A stretch of DNA of 13,969 bases from DATFWC01 sp045801465. GTDB lineage: Bacteria; Pseudomonadota; Alphaproteobacteria; Rhizobiales; Xanthobacteraceae. This document shows positions 1 to 6,617 of the stretch, one piece after another. Numbering within the stretch: position 1 is the first letter of the stretch; the number at the start of each line of letters is the position of its first letter. The stretch lies in NCBI GenBank assembly GCA_045801465.1, contig JBJMSU010000189.1:1-13969 (forward strand), written 5' to 3'. A program made the position numbers and the translations under genes. A model generated the notes under the pieces. That model was given only the letters and a program-made list of their open reading frames with translations. It was not told the DNA's origin and ran no database searches.

Positions 1-31
1 CCCGCGCCCGCGTTCTGGCGGGAGGGACGAC

Positions 32-400
32 ATGCCGAGCATCACCGGCTTCAGTGCGTTCGCAGCGATCCCTGAGGAGCATGTCAGCGACAAGATTTCT
101 CGCCGCATCGTCGCCGGCGAGAAAGGCATGATCGTGTGGTGGAGCATCGCCGCCGGCGTCCACGTGGACGCGCATCGGCACCCGCACGAGCAGATCGTGT
201 GGATGCTCAAGGGCAAGATGGAGTTTCGTCTTGGCGACGAGCAGCGCATGTGCGGGCCCGGCGACATCGTCGTCATCCCGGGCGGCGTGGAGCACGAGGG
301 CTGGATTCGCGAAGACACCGAGGTGATCGACGTGTTCTCGCCGCCGCGGGAGGATTTTTTGGCCGGCGGCAAGCCCGCCTATATGGATGAAGAGCAATGA
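32..400 (+). CDS. Small cupin-domain protein
   Basis: This is a 122-residue single-domain cupin, the usual size for a stand-alone cupin_2 protein. The first cupin motif lies at about residues 42-61 as GVHVDAHRHPHEQIVWMLKG. The likely metal ligands are H48, H50 and Q54, with Q in place of the more common E. The second motif, PGDIVVIPGGVEHEGW (about 76-91), supplies the last ligand, H88. There is no signal peptide, so it should be cytoplasmic. The ATG is preceded by GGAGGG at 21-26 with 5 nt spacing, which fixes the start. It lies close to the window edge and may belong to an operon running in from the left. The next gene is convergent and ends only 39 nt away. The substrate cannot be told from sequence; such cupins act as small dioxygenases, isomerases or sugar/ligand-binding proteins. 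Confidence 0.9.
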   Translation: MPSITGFSAFAAIPEEHVSDKISRRIVAGEKGMIVWWSIAAGVHVDAHRHPHEQIVWMLKGKMEFRLGDEQRMCGPGDIVVIPGGVEHEGWIREDTEVIDVFSPPREDFLAGGKPAYMDEEQ

Positions 401-439
401 GCGGCGTGCCCTCGTCGGGTCCATGGAGTGCCGCAGTCT

Positions 440-739
440 TCAGACTCCACGTCTGCCTTTCCAGGCTTTGTATTGTTCGCGCATGCAGACGCCGCAGGGG
501 CGATAGCCGGCGCTGATTGCGGTTGCCTCGTCGGCGAAGAATACGCGCTTTCGGCGAAAAGTGTTGCCGCTGCGAAGCGCACGCAAGGCGGCTGGACAGT
601 CGAGCCGTCCGTAAATGCCGTCGCGATTGCCGCCAAGCGTGCCGGGCGTATCGCTGAGATACTCCTGCCCGTCCGCGCCAATGAGGCGAAATCGCCTCGA
701 ACTGAACGTCGTTCGAACTGGCGACGACGATAATGTCAT
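440..739 (-). CDS. Ada-type zinc-binding domain protein (99 aa), methyl-acceptor Cys missing
   Basis: This 99-residue protein resembles the N-terminal metal-binding domain of the Ada methyltransferase. The C-terminal part, VFFADEATAISAGYRPCGVC (about 66-85), matches the Ada pattern 'FY..A.EAL.AGFRPC..C', giving cysteines C82 and C85. The segment IYGRLDC (about 42-48) lines up with Ada's IFCRPSC. The second cysteine is kept as C48, but the first one, which accepts the methyl group from DNA phosphotriesters in Ada, is a glycine (G44). Single-domain relatives with the same YGRLDC block are, as I recall, widespread, so this looks like a family trait. Its ATG overlaps the stop of the upstream glycosylase by 4 nt (ATGA at 736-739), so the two are almost certainly translated together. 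That context suggests DNA binding or repair, but three ligand cysteines without the acceptor argue against phosphotriester repair. A structural zinc or nucleic-acid-binding role is a guess. Confidence 0.85.
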   Translation of the reverse strand: MTLSSSPVRTTFSSRRFRLIGADGQEYLSDTPGTLGGNRDGIYGRLDCPAALRALRSGNTFRRKRVFFADEATAISAGYRPCGVCMREQYKAWKGRRGV

Positions 740-1614
740 TCGGCGAGCGCCTTCTTGATGGCGAGGAAGTCGCGCCATGCGAGGCGCTTCTGCAGAGGCT
801 GGCGCAGAAGGTAGGCAGGGTGCAGCGTCGCCATGGCGCGGATTTCGCGCCTGCCCGTGTGATACGACAGCCAGCGGCCGCGCGTCTTCAGGATGCCGTC
901 GTTGATGCCGAGCAGCGCCTGCATGGCGGGCTGGCCCAGGCAGACCAGCACATCGGGATCGGCGAGCTCGATCTGGCGCAACGTGAACGGCAGGCAGATC
1001 GAGGATTCCTGCGGGGTCGGGGTGCGGTTGCCGGGCGGGCGCCAGGGCACGACGTTGGCGATGTAGACCGATTTCCGGTCGAGACCGATCGCCGCCAGCA
1101 TGCGGTCGAGCAGCTTGCCGGAGCGGCCGACGAAGGGGAGGCCTTCCAGGTCCTCGTCGCGCCCGGGAGCCTCGCCCACGAACATCACGCGGGCTTGCGG
1201 GTTGCCGTCGGCGAATACGAGCCGGGTGGCGGTGTTCTTCAGCGCGCAGCCCTCGAAACGTTCGAGCACCTCGCGCAACGCCGCAAGACTCGCGGCAGCT
1301 TGCGCCTGTTCCCGCGCCGCCATCACGGCGGCTTCGGGCGTCAACGGGGCGGGCGCCGGGACCTTCGCGGATCGTGCAGAAGCTTGGTCGCCGCGTTGCT
1401 GGTGAAGAAGAGCCGCCGACGGCAGCGAGCGATCGATCTCGCCCGTGAGTTTGCGAGCGGCGGTCGGGACTTCGGCGGCAATCTGCGCAGCATCGTTCGC
1501 CGGCGGGTTGACGAACCAGTTGACCGGCGCCTCGCCGACCACGGCATCGACCCCCGCCTCCCCATAGAAGGCGAGCAGTTCGCGGGCGGCTTTGGCGCGT
1601 TCGGGCGTCATCAT
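736..1614 (-). CDS. Uracil-DNA glycosylase, family 4-like
   Basis: This is a monofunctional glycosylase that would cut uracil from DNA to start base-excision repair. With the start used here it has 292 residues. A poorly conserved, Ala/Pro-rich N-terminal region of about 110 residues precedes the catalytic domain (about 112-285). Motif A is GEAPG at 147-151 followed by RDED. The loop PWRPPGNRTPTP is at 190-201, and motif B HPAYLLR is at 265-271. These match family-4 enzymes (older name: SPO1 DNA polymerase-related). Two of the four iron-sulfur cysteine positions of that family appear lost: F120 and W191 stand where Cys 1 and Cys 3 should be, while C123 and C207 remain. The frame is open upstream to 1698, but that part is only translated heptamer repeat, so I place the start at the MM pair (1609-1614). 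No Shine-Dalgarno is visible because the repeat abuts the ATG. It is divergent from ETF-QO and leads the Ada-like gene. Confidence 0.9.
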   Translation of the reverse strand: MMTPERAKAARELLAFYGEAGVDAVVGEAPVNWFVNPPANDAAQIAAEVPTAARKLTGEIDRSLPSAALLHQQRGDQASARSAKVPAPAPLTPEAAVMAAREQAQAAASLAALREVLERFEGCALKNTATRLVFADGNPQARVMFVGEAPGRDEDLEGLPFVGRSGKLLDRMLAAIGLDRKSVYIANVVPWRPPGNRTPTPQESSICLPFTLRQIELADPDVLVCLGQPAMQALLGINDGILKTRGRWLSYHTGRREIRAMATLHPAYLLRQPLQKRLAWRDFLAIKKALAE

Positions 1615-1615
1615 G

Positions 1616-1716
1616 GCGAGTGGCGAATGGCGAGTAGCGAAGAGCGAATAGCGAATAGCGAGTAGAGATGCTCTTGCTCCCCATTCGCCATTCGCCACTC
1701 CCTATTCGCTGTTCTT
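1616..1716. repeat. Heptamer repeat array, two facing blocks
   Basis: Seven near-identical 7-nt units of the form GCGARTR run from 1616 to 1664 (gcgagtg, gcgaatg, gcgagta, gcgaaga, gcgaata, gcgaata, gcgagta). After a 17-nt gap, five units of the complementary form (cattcgc, cattcgc, cactccc, tattcgc, tgttctt) run from 1682 to 1716. The two blocks are inverted and can pair into a long imperfect hairpin. The array fills most of the space between the divergent glycosylase and ETF-QO genes and starts one base before the glycosylase ATG. Its translation on the minus strand (IRYSLFATRHSP) resembles an intergenic repeat I recall from many Rhizobiales genomes; that is memory, not a search. Confidence 0.85.
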
Positions 1717-1762
1717 GCCGGCTTTTGTCAAACGTGGAAGATGTGGGCTCAAGGAGACCGCC

Positions 1763-3421
1763 ATGGCCGATGGAGAGCTTCCCGCGCGCGAGTCGATGGA
1801 ATTCGACGTCGTGATCGTCGGGGCCGGTCCGGCCGGGCTCGCAGCGGCGATCCGGCTCAAGCAGATTTCCTCCGATCTCGCCGTCGTGGTGGTCGAGAAG
1901 GGGTCCGAGGTCGGAGCCCACATCTTGTCGGGCGCGGTCATCGATCCGGTGGGTCTCGACATTCTCCTGCCCGAGTGGCGCGGCGAGGACACTCCGATCA
2001 GGACGCCGGCCAGCGACGACCGATTCTATTGGCTCGGCGCCGCCGGCGGGTTGCGGCTGCCGAAGCTGATGCTGCCGCCGCTGATGAGCAACCATGGCTG
2101 CTTCGTGGTGTCGCTCGGCAACGTCTGCCGCTGGCTCGCCACCAAGGCGGAAGCGCTCGGCGTCGAGATCTACCCCGGTTTTGCCGGGGCCGAGGTCCTG
2201 TATGGGGCCAACGGCGAGGTGACCGGCATCGCCACCGGCGACATGGGGCTCGACAGAGACGGCAAGCCGAAGGACTCCTTCACCCGCGGCATGGAGCTCA
2301 AGGCCAAATACACGCTGTTTGCCGAGGGCGCGCGCGGCAATCTGACCAAGACCCTCATCAAACGATTCGAACTCGACCGCGACTGCCAGCCGCCGAAGTT
2401 CGGCATCGGCATCAAGGAGCTGTGGCAGGTGGCGCCGGACAAGCACCAGCCGGGCCTCGTCCAGCACACCTTCGGCTGGCCGCTCGACAACCGCACCGGC
2501 GGCGGCTCGTTTCTCTATCACTTCGACGACCGGCTGGTGTCGGTCGGCTTCGTCGTCCACCTCAACTACGAGAATCCCTGGCTTTCGCCGTTCGACGAAT
2601 TCCAGCGCTTCAAGACCCACCCACTCATTCGCGACACGTTCCAGGGTGCCAAGCGCATCGGCTACGGGGCGCGCGCCATCAGCGAAGGCGGCTGGCAGTC
2701 GGTGCCGCGGGTCACGTTCCCCGGCGGCGCGCTGATCGGCTGCACCGCCGGCTTTCTCAACGTGCCGCGCATCAAGGGCACTCATAATGCCATGCTGTCC
2801 GGCATGCTGGCGGCCGAGCACGTAGCGGCAGCGCTGGCGGAGGGGCGTGGCAACGACGAGGTGGCGAGCTATGAGACGGCATGGCGGAGGTCGCCCATCG
2901 GTCGCGACTTGTGGAAAGTGCGCAATGCCAAGCCGCTGTGGTCGAAGTTCGGTACCGTGCTGGGCATCGGGCTCGGCGGGATCGACATGTGGATGAACAC
3001 GCTGCTCGGCCTCTCGCCATTCGGCACGCTCGGCCACGGCAAGCCGGATTCTGCCACCCTGAAGCCCGCGGCCGAGTGCCGGCCGATTTCCTATCCCAAG
3101 CCCGACGGCGTCATCACCTTCGACAAGCTCTCCTCCGTGTATCTGTCGAACACCAATCACGAAGAGGGGCAGCCGGTTCACCTCATCGTCAGGGACTTAG
3201 GGCTGCAGAAGGAGTCGGAGCACGACGTCTTCGCCGGCCCGTCGCAGCGCTACTGCCCGGCCGGCGTCTATGAATGGGTGGAGGAGGCGGGCCAGCCGCG
3301 TTTCGTCATCAACGCGCAGAACTGCGTGCACTGCAAGACCTGCGACATCAAGGATCCGAATCAGAACATCGTCTGGCTCCCGCCGGAAGGCGGCGGCGGG
3401 CCGAATTACGTGAACATGTGA
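1763..3421 (+). CDS. Electron transfer flavoprotein-ubiquinone oxidoreductase (ETF-QO)
   Basis: ETF-QO passes electrons from reduced electron-transfer flavoprotein, loaded by acyl-CoA and other dehydrogenases, into the ubiquinone pool at the inner membrane. The 552-residue length is normal for the bacterial enzyme. The FAD dinucleotide-binding motif VVIVGAGPAGLAAAIRLK lies at about 16-33. The C-terminal 4Fe-4S domain carries C498 and the cluster NCVHCKTCDIKDP with C521, C524 and C527, so all four ligands are present. The conserved tail NIVWLPPEGGGGPNY follows. The ATG at 1763 has AAGGAG at 1751-1756 with 6 nt spacing. The frame is open 16 codons further upstream, but that stretch is promoter and repeat sequence. 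It is divergent from the uracil-DNA glycosylase. A possible weak hairpin terminator begins at its stop codon. Confidence 0.97.
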   Translation: MADGELPARESMEFDVVIVGAGPAGLAAAIRLKQISSDLAVVVVEKGSEVGAHILSGAVIDPVGLDILLPEWRGEDTPIRTPASDDRFYWLGAAGGLRLPKLMLPPLMSNHGCFVVSLGNVCRWLATKAEALGVEIYPGFAGAEVLYGANGEVTGIATGDMGLDRDGKPKDSFTRGMELKAKYTLFAEGARGNLTKTLIKRFELDRDCQPPKFGIGIKELWQVAPDKHQPGLVQHTFGWPLDNRTGGGSFLYHFDDRLVSVGFVVHLNYENPWLSPFDEFQRFKTHPLIRDTFQGAKRIGYGARAISEGGWQSVPRVTFPGGALIGCTAGFLNVPRIKGTHNAMLSGMLAAEHVAAALAEGRGNDEVASYETAWRRSPIGRDLWKVRNAKPLWSKFGTVLGIGLGGIDMWMNTLLGLSPFGTLGHGKPDSATLKPAAECRPISYPKPDGVITFDKLSSVYLSNTNHEEGQPVHLIVRDLGLQKESEHDVFAGPSQRYCPAGVYEWVEEAGQPRFVINAQNCVHCKTCDIKDPNQNIVWLPPEGGGGPNYVNM

Positions 3422-3440
3422 GTCGCCGAACGGGCGATTT
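3421..3440 (+). terminator. Possible weak intrinsic terminator after ETF-QO
   Basis: A perfect 5-bp inverted repeat, TCGCC (3423-3427) and GGCGA (3433-3437) with a GAACG loop, starts two bases after the ETF-QO stop codon. It is followed by only three T residues. Extension by a G.T wobble and an A-T pair gives about 7 bp. The short T tract makes strong termination doubtful. Confidence 0.3.
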
Positions 3441-3504
3441 CGGCTGCGACCGGCATGGCGCCACGCATTTGCCAGTGCGCGTCGCGATTTCGCCTCTGTT
3501 CATG

Positions 3505-3608
3505 GTTAGAGCGATTTTCGGCGAAATGGGCACTGGTTCGCCGTCGAAAACGCGACAAGTAAGGAAGCCTTGAGCATGTTCCGATCGTGACGAAACGGAG
3601 CGTGTTTC
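3505..3608. repeat. Probable Rhizobiales-type intergenic repeat
   Basis: The 294-nt gap between ETF-QO and the preferred TPR start holds no convincing gene. Its middle part, from GTTAGAGCGATTTTCGGCG through GAGCATGTTCCGATCGTGAC, resembles a repeat class I recall between genes in Bradyrhizobiaceae. Within it TCGTGACGA (3585-3593) is palindromic and is flanked by CCGA and AACGG, giving an imperfect dyad. The farthest-upstream GTG of the TPR frame (3587) falls inside this element. The family assignment is from memory only. Confidence 0.4.
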
Positions 3609-3715
3609 GGGCAGGAGATGATGTCTTGCAGGCGCCGGGCAAAAAGGCCATTCTCCGGCTCGACCCGGAGGGGCTGGCTGCGGCTGGCGCGGCGCCCCAT
3701 GGAGATCAGCGAACC

Positions 3716-5482
3716 GTGACCTTATCGATTGTGCTCCGGCGCGCGGCGCTGCTCGCCGCCGCTGCCGTGATGTTGCCGACCACGCTCGCGGCGCAAGGCC
3801 CGACGGCGATGGTCATGCCGACTCCAACCTCGCAGGAGCTCTCGCGCGTCTCGCTGTCGGGAAATTACCTGGCGGCACGCCACGCGGGGCTGCAGCGCGA
3901 TATTGGCGCTGCCGCCGCCTTCTATCGCGCCGCGCTCAAGGCCGATCCGAAAAACAGCGAGCTGCTGGAGCGCGCCTTCCTCTCGATCGTTTCCGACGGC
4001 GACGTCGAGGAAGCCGTCAGGCTCGCCGAACGTCTGGTCCAGGCCGATCGCAGCCACCGCATCGCCCGCCTGGTGCTGGGCGTGCGCGCCGTCAAGCAGA
4101 AGCAGTATCAGACGGCGAAGACGCACTTGGCGCAGTCGGTGCGCGGGCCGATCGCCGATCTCACCGCGACGCTGCTCTCGGCCTGGACCCTCTACGGCGC
4201 CGGCGACACGAAGGGCGCGCTCGACGGCATCGACCGTCTGACCGGTCCCGATTGGTACGGCATTTTCAAGGATCTGCACGCCGGCCTGATTCTCGACCTC
4301 ACCAACAACAACAAGAAGGAAGCCGGCAAACGGCTCGAACGCGCCAATAAGCTCGATCAGGGCGCATTGCGCGCCGTCGAGGCTTACGGCCGCTGGACCT
4401 CGCGCAACGTCGGCCGGGCCGAGGCGCTCAAGATCTTCGAAGCGTTCGACAAGGTGCTGCCGAACCATCCGCTGATCGTCAAGGAGATGGACGATCTCAA
4501 GGCCGGCGAGGCACTGCCCGCCCTGGTCACGTCGCCGCAGGCGGGCGCCGCCGAGGTGCTGTACGGGCTCGGCGCCTCGCTCGGCCGGCAGGGCGGGGAA
4601 GACCTCGCCATGGTCTACCTGCAGCTCGCGCTTTATCTCGCCCCGCAGCAGCCGCTCGCGCTTCTGTCGCTTGCCGATCTTTACGAGCAGCTCAAGAAGC
4701 CGGAATTCGCCATCAAGGTCTATGAGCGTGTGCCGCAGAATTCTCCGTTGCGGCGCAATGCCGAGATCCAGCTCGCCATCAATCTCGACGGCCTCGAGCG
4801 GACCGACGAGGCGCGCGCCCATCTCGACAAGCTGATCGCGCAGCGGCCGAATGACCACGAGGCGATCGTCGCGCTGGGCAATATCCTGCGCGGACGCAAG
4901 CTGTTTGCCGAATGCGCCGAGACCTACGGCCGCGGCATCGCCACCATCGCCAAGCCGGAGAAGCCGAATTGGCTGATCTTTTATTTCCGCGGCATCTGCT
5001 ACGAGCGCTCCAAGCAGTGGGCGAAAGCCGAGGCCGATCTGAAGAAGGCGCTGGAGCTGTTCCCGGATCAGCCGCACGTGCTCAACTATCTGGGCTATTC
5101 CTGGGTCGATCAGGGCATCAACCTCGATGAAGGCATGGCGATGATCCGTCGCGCCGTCGATCAGCGGCCCGACGACGGCTACATCGTCGATTCGCTGGGC
5201 TGGGCGTACTTCCGCATCGCCAAGTACGACGAGGCGGTGCGCTACCTCGAGCGCGCCGTGGAGCTCAAGCCGGAAGACCCGACCATCAACGATCACCTGG
5301 GCGACGCCTACTGGCGGGTGGGACGCATCCTCGAGGCCCGTTTCCAGTGGGCCCATGCGCGCGACCTCAAGCCCGAGCCGGAGGACGCGCAGAAGATCGA
5401 GGAGAAGCTCAAGTCCGGGCTGGCCGAAGATATCTCTTCGTCGGCCCAGGCCGAGCGCGCCAAGAAGCCGGGCGGCGGCTGA
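3716..5482 (+). CDS. Secreted tetratricopeptide-repeat protein
   Basis: This is a TPR-solenoid protein, 588 residues from the start used here. A clear signal peptide opens it: charged VTLSIVLRR, then the hydrophobic run AALLAAAAVMLP, then a cleavage-like TTLAAQG. It should therefore be periplasmic or outer-membrane associated. Degenerate 34-residue repeats follow throughout. The clearest are near the C-terminus, for example WAKAEADLKKALELFPDQP, YIVDSLGWAYFRIAKYDEAV and RYLERAVELKPEDP. The last 25 residues are charged and disordered (AEDISSSAQAERAKKPGGG). I prefer the GTG at 3716 because it puts the signal peptide at the N-terminus; GGAG (3701-3704) lies 11 nt upstream. The frame is open to a GTG at 3587, which would add 43 residues, and an annotator might use it. 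It sits just before ispE with 14 nt between its stop and the ispE ATG. TPR scaffolds bind proteins; no enzymatic role is visible and the partner is unknown. Confidence 0.88.
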   Translation: MTLSIVLRRAALLAAAAVMLPTTLAAQGPTAMVMPTPTSQELSRVSLSGNYLAARHAGLQRDIGAAAAFYRAALKADPKNSELLERAFLSIVSDGDVEEAVRLAERLVQADRSHRIARLVLGVRAVKQKQYQTAKTHLAQSVRGPIADLTATLLSAWTLYGAGDTKGALDGIDRLTGPDWYGIFKDLHAGLILDLTNNNKKEAGKRLERANKLDQGALRAVEAYGRWTSRNVGRAEALKIFEAFDKVLPNHPLIVKEMDDLKAGEALPALVTSPQAGAAEVLYGLGASLGRQGGEDLAMVYLQLALYLAPQQPLALLSLADLYEQLKKPEFAIKVYERVPQNSPLRRNAEIQLAINLDGLERTDEARAHLDKLIAQRPNDHEAIVALGNILRGRKLFAECAETYGRGIATIAKPEKPNWLIFYFRGICYERSKQWAKAEADLKKALELFPDQPHVLNYLGYSWVDQGINLDEGMAMIRRAVDQRPDDGYIVDSLGWAYFRIAKYDEAVRYLERAVELKPEDPTINDHLGDAYWRVGRILEARFQWAHARDLKPEPEDAQKIEEKLKSGLAEDISSSAQAERAKKPGGG

Positions 5483-5496
5483 CGCCGTCGCGTGGC

Positions 5497-6405
5497 ATGG
5501 CCGGCAAAGACGTGGATGCCCGGCACAAGGCCGGGCATGACGATTCCCTGGTCGAGCACGCCCCTGCCAAGATCAACCTGACGCTTCGCGTCCTCGGGCG
5601 GCGCGCCGACGGCTATCACGACATCGAAAGCCTGGTGGTGTTTGCCCGCACGGGCGACCGCCTGACCTTTGCGCCGGGCGGCGCTCTCCAACTGGAGCTG
5701 TGCGGCCCCTATGGGGCTGCGACCGGCGCGCTCGGCGACAACCTGGTGCTCAAGGCGGCGCGCGCCTTAGCCGCAAGCGTGCAAGGGCTCGCGCTCGGGC
5801 GCTTCGTGCTCGACAAGCGATTGCCGGTCGCCGCCGGTCTCGGCGGCGGCTCGGCCGATGCGGCGGCGGCCTTGCGGTTGCTGGCGCGCGCGAACGCGCT
5901 CGCGCACGATGATCCGCGCCTGTTCGCGGCGGCCCGCAGCGCCGGTGCCGACGTTCCGGTGTGCCTCGAGGCTCGGCCGCGCATCATGCGCGGCATCGGC
6001 GACAGGCTGGCCGAGCCGCTCGATCTGCCGGTGCTTGCGGCCGTGCTGGTCAATCCCGGGGTGGCGGTCGCCACCAAGGATGTGTTCGGCCGGCTCGGCC
6101 TCGCGCCGGGGAAGACGCGCGGCGGCGAGACTGCAACGACAATTCCAATGGGACGCCACGCGCTGTTCTCGTTTCTGGCCGATCACCCGAACGATCTGGA
6201 ACCAGCAGCCATGTCGCTTGCGCCGATCATCGCCGACGTGTTGGCGCAACTGCGGGCGCTGCCGGAGTGCCGGTTTTCCCGCATGTCGGGTTCCGGCGCG
6301 ACCTGCTTTGCGCTGTTCGACACCGCGCGCGCCGCTAGCGCCGCGGCACGCGCCCTCAAGGCAGCACACCCGGATTGGTGGGTCGTCGGCACCGATCTTG
6401 GCTAA
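5497..6405 (+). CDS. ispE: 4-diphosphocytidyl-2-C-methyl-D-erythritol kinase
   Basis: IspE phosphorylates 4-diphosphocytidyl-2-C-methyl-D-erythritol at the 2-hydroxyl with ATP, in the MEP pathway to isoprenoid precursors, in the cytoplasm. The 302-residue protein carries the GHMP-kinase signatures. APAKINLTLRVLG (22-34) contains catalytic K25, the glycine-rich ATP loop PVAAGLGGGSADAAAALRLL is at about 110-129, GADVPV (150-155) has catalytic D152, and the C-terminal SRMSGSGATCFALF is at about 261-274. The recognisable family sequence begins only near residue 18 (LVEHAPAKINL). The first 17 residues are translated from a palindromic intergenic repeat that sits exactly where the start should be. 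In-frame starts are ATG 5497 and GTG 5512, both inside or at the edge of the repeat, plus a CTG at 5548. No good Shine-Dalgarno is visible, so translation probably depends on coupling to the TPR gene. Confidence 0.95.
   Translation: MAGKDVDARHKAGHDDSLVEHAPAKINLTLRVLGRRADGYHDIESLVVFARTGDRLTFAPGGALQLELCGPYGAATGALGDNLVLKAARALAASVQGLALGRFVLDKRLPVAAGLGGGSADAAAALRLLARANALAHDDPRLFAAARSAGADVPVCLEARPRIMRGIGDRLAEPLDLPVLAAVLVNPGVAVATKDVFGRLGLAPGKTRGGETATTIPMGRHALFSFLADHPNDLEPAAMSLAPIIADVLAQLRALPECRFSRMSGSGATCFALFDTARAASAAARALKAAHPDWWVVGTDLG
5499..5545. repeat. Palindromic repeat translated into the IspE N-terminus
   Basis: A perfect 9-bp inverted repeat, ATGCCCGGC (5516-5524) and GCCGGGCAT (5530-5538), encloses the loop ACAAG. 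It is embedded in a longer unit whose minus-strand translation reads MPGLVPGIHVFAGHA. That peptide is, as I recall, the hallmark of a very common alphaproteobacterial dispersed repeat. Here the element lies between the TPR gene and ispE and stays open in the ispE frame. Confidence 0.8.
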
Positions 6406-6617
6406 GCAAGTTTCGGTAACTTGACTAATGGATACGCCAGGGGTGCAGCGTCGACTTCCGCCAACTGCGGACATCCCGTCGCATACGTGCTTGGCAGCTA
6501 TGCGCCCAATAGCCGACGTGACGCCGGTGGGAGGGCCTGGGTCCATATGCTATCCTGTTTTATTCGCTATCGGTGTCCGGCCCGCGCCACAGATCGGTTC
6601 TCTCTCGGGAGCTTTCC

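Noticed and set aside
1615..1698. A 28-residue N-terminal extension of the uracil-DNA glycosylase (MANGEWG...).
   Set aside because: It is a translation of the heptamer repeat with no Shine-Dalgarno; the family-like sequence begins at MTPERAKAARELL.
1616..1716. A CRISPR-like array between the glycosylase and ETF-QO.
   Set aside because: The units are 7 nt, contiguous and without spacers, and no cas gene is nearby.
440..3181. A 913-codon open frame on the minus strand spanning much of ETF-QO, the repeat and the glycosylase.
   Set aside because: Only its last 99 codons (the Ada-like protein) are real. The rest is antisense to ETF-QO or out of frame with the glycosylase.
3722..5356. A 544-codon minus-strand frame opposite the TPR gene.
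   Set aside because: It is a shadow of the TPR coding strand with no family motif and no ribosome-binding site.
6406..6430. An intrinsic terminator after ispE (CAAGTT-TCGGT-AACTTG).
   Set aside because: The stem is only 6 AT-rich base pairs and no T run follows.
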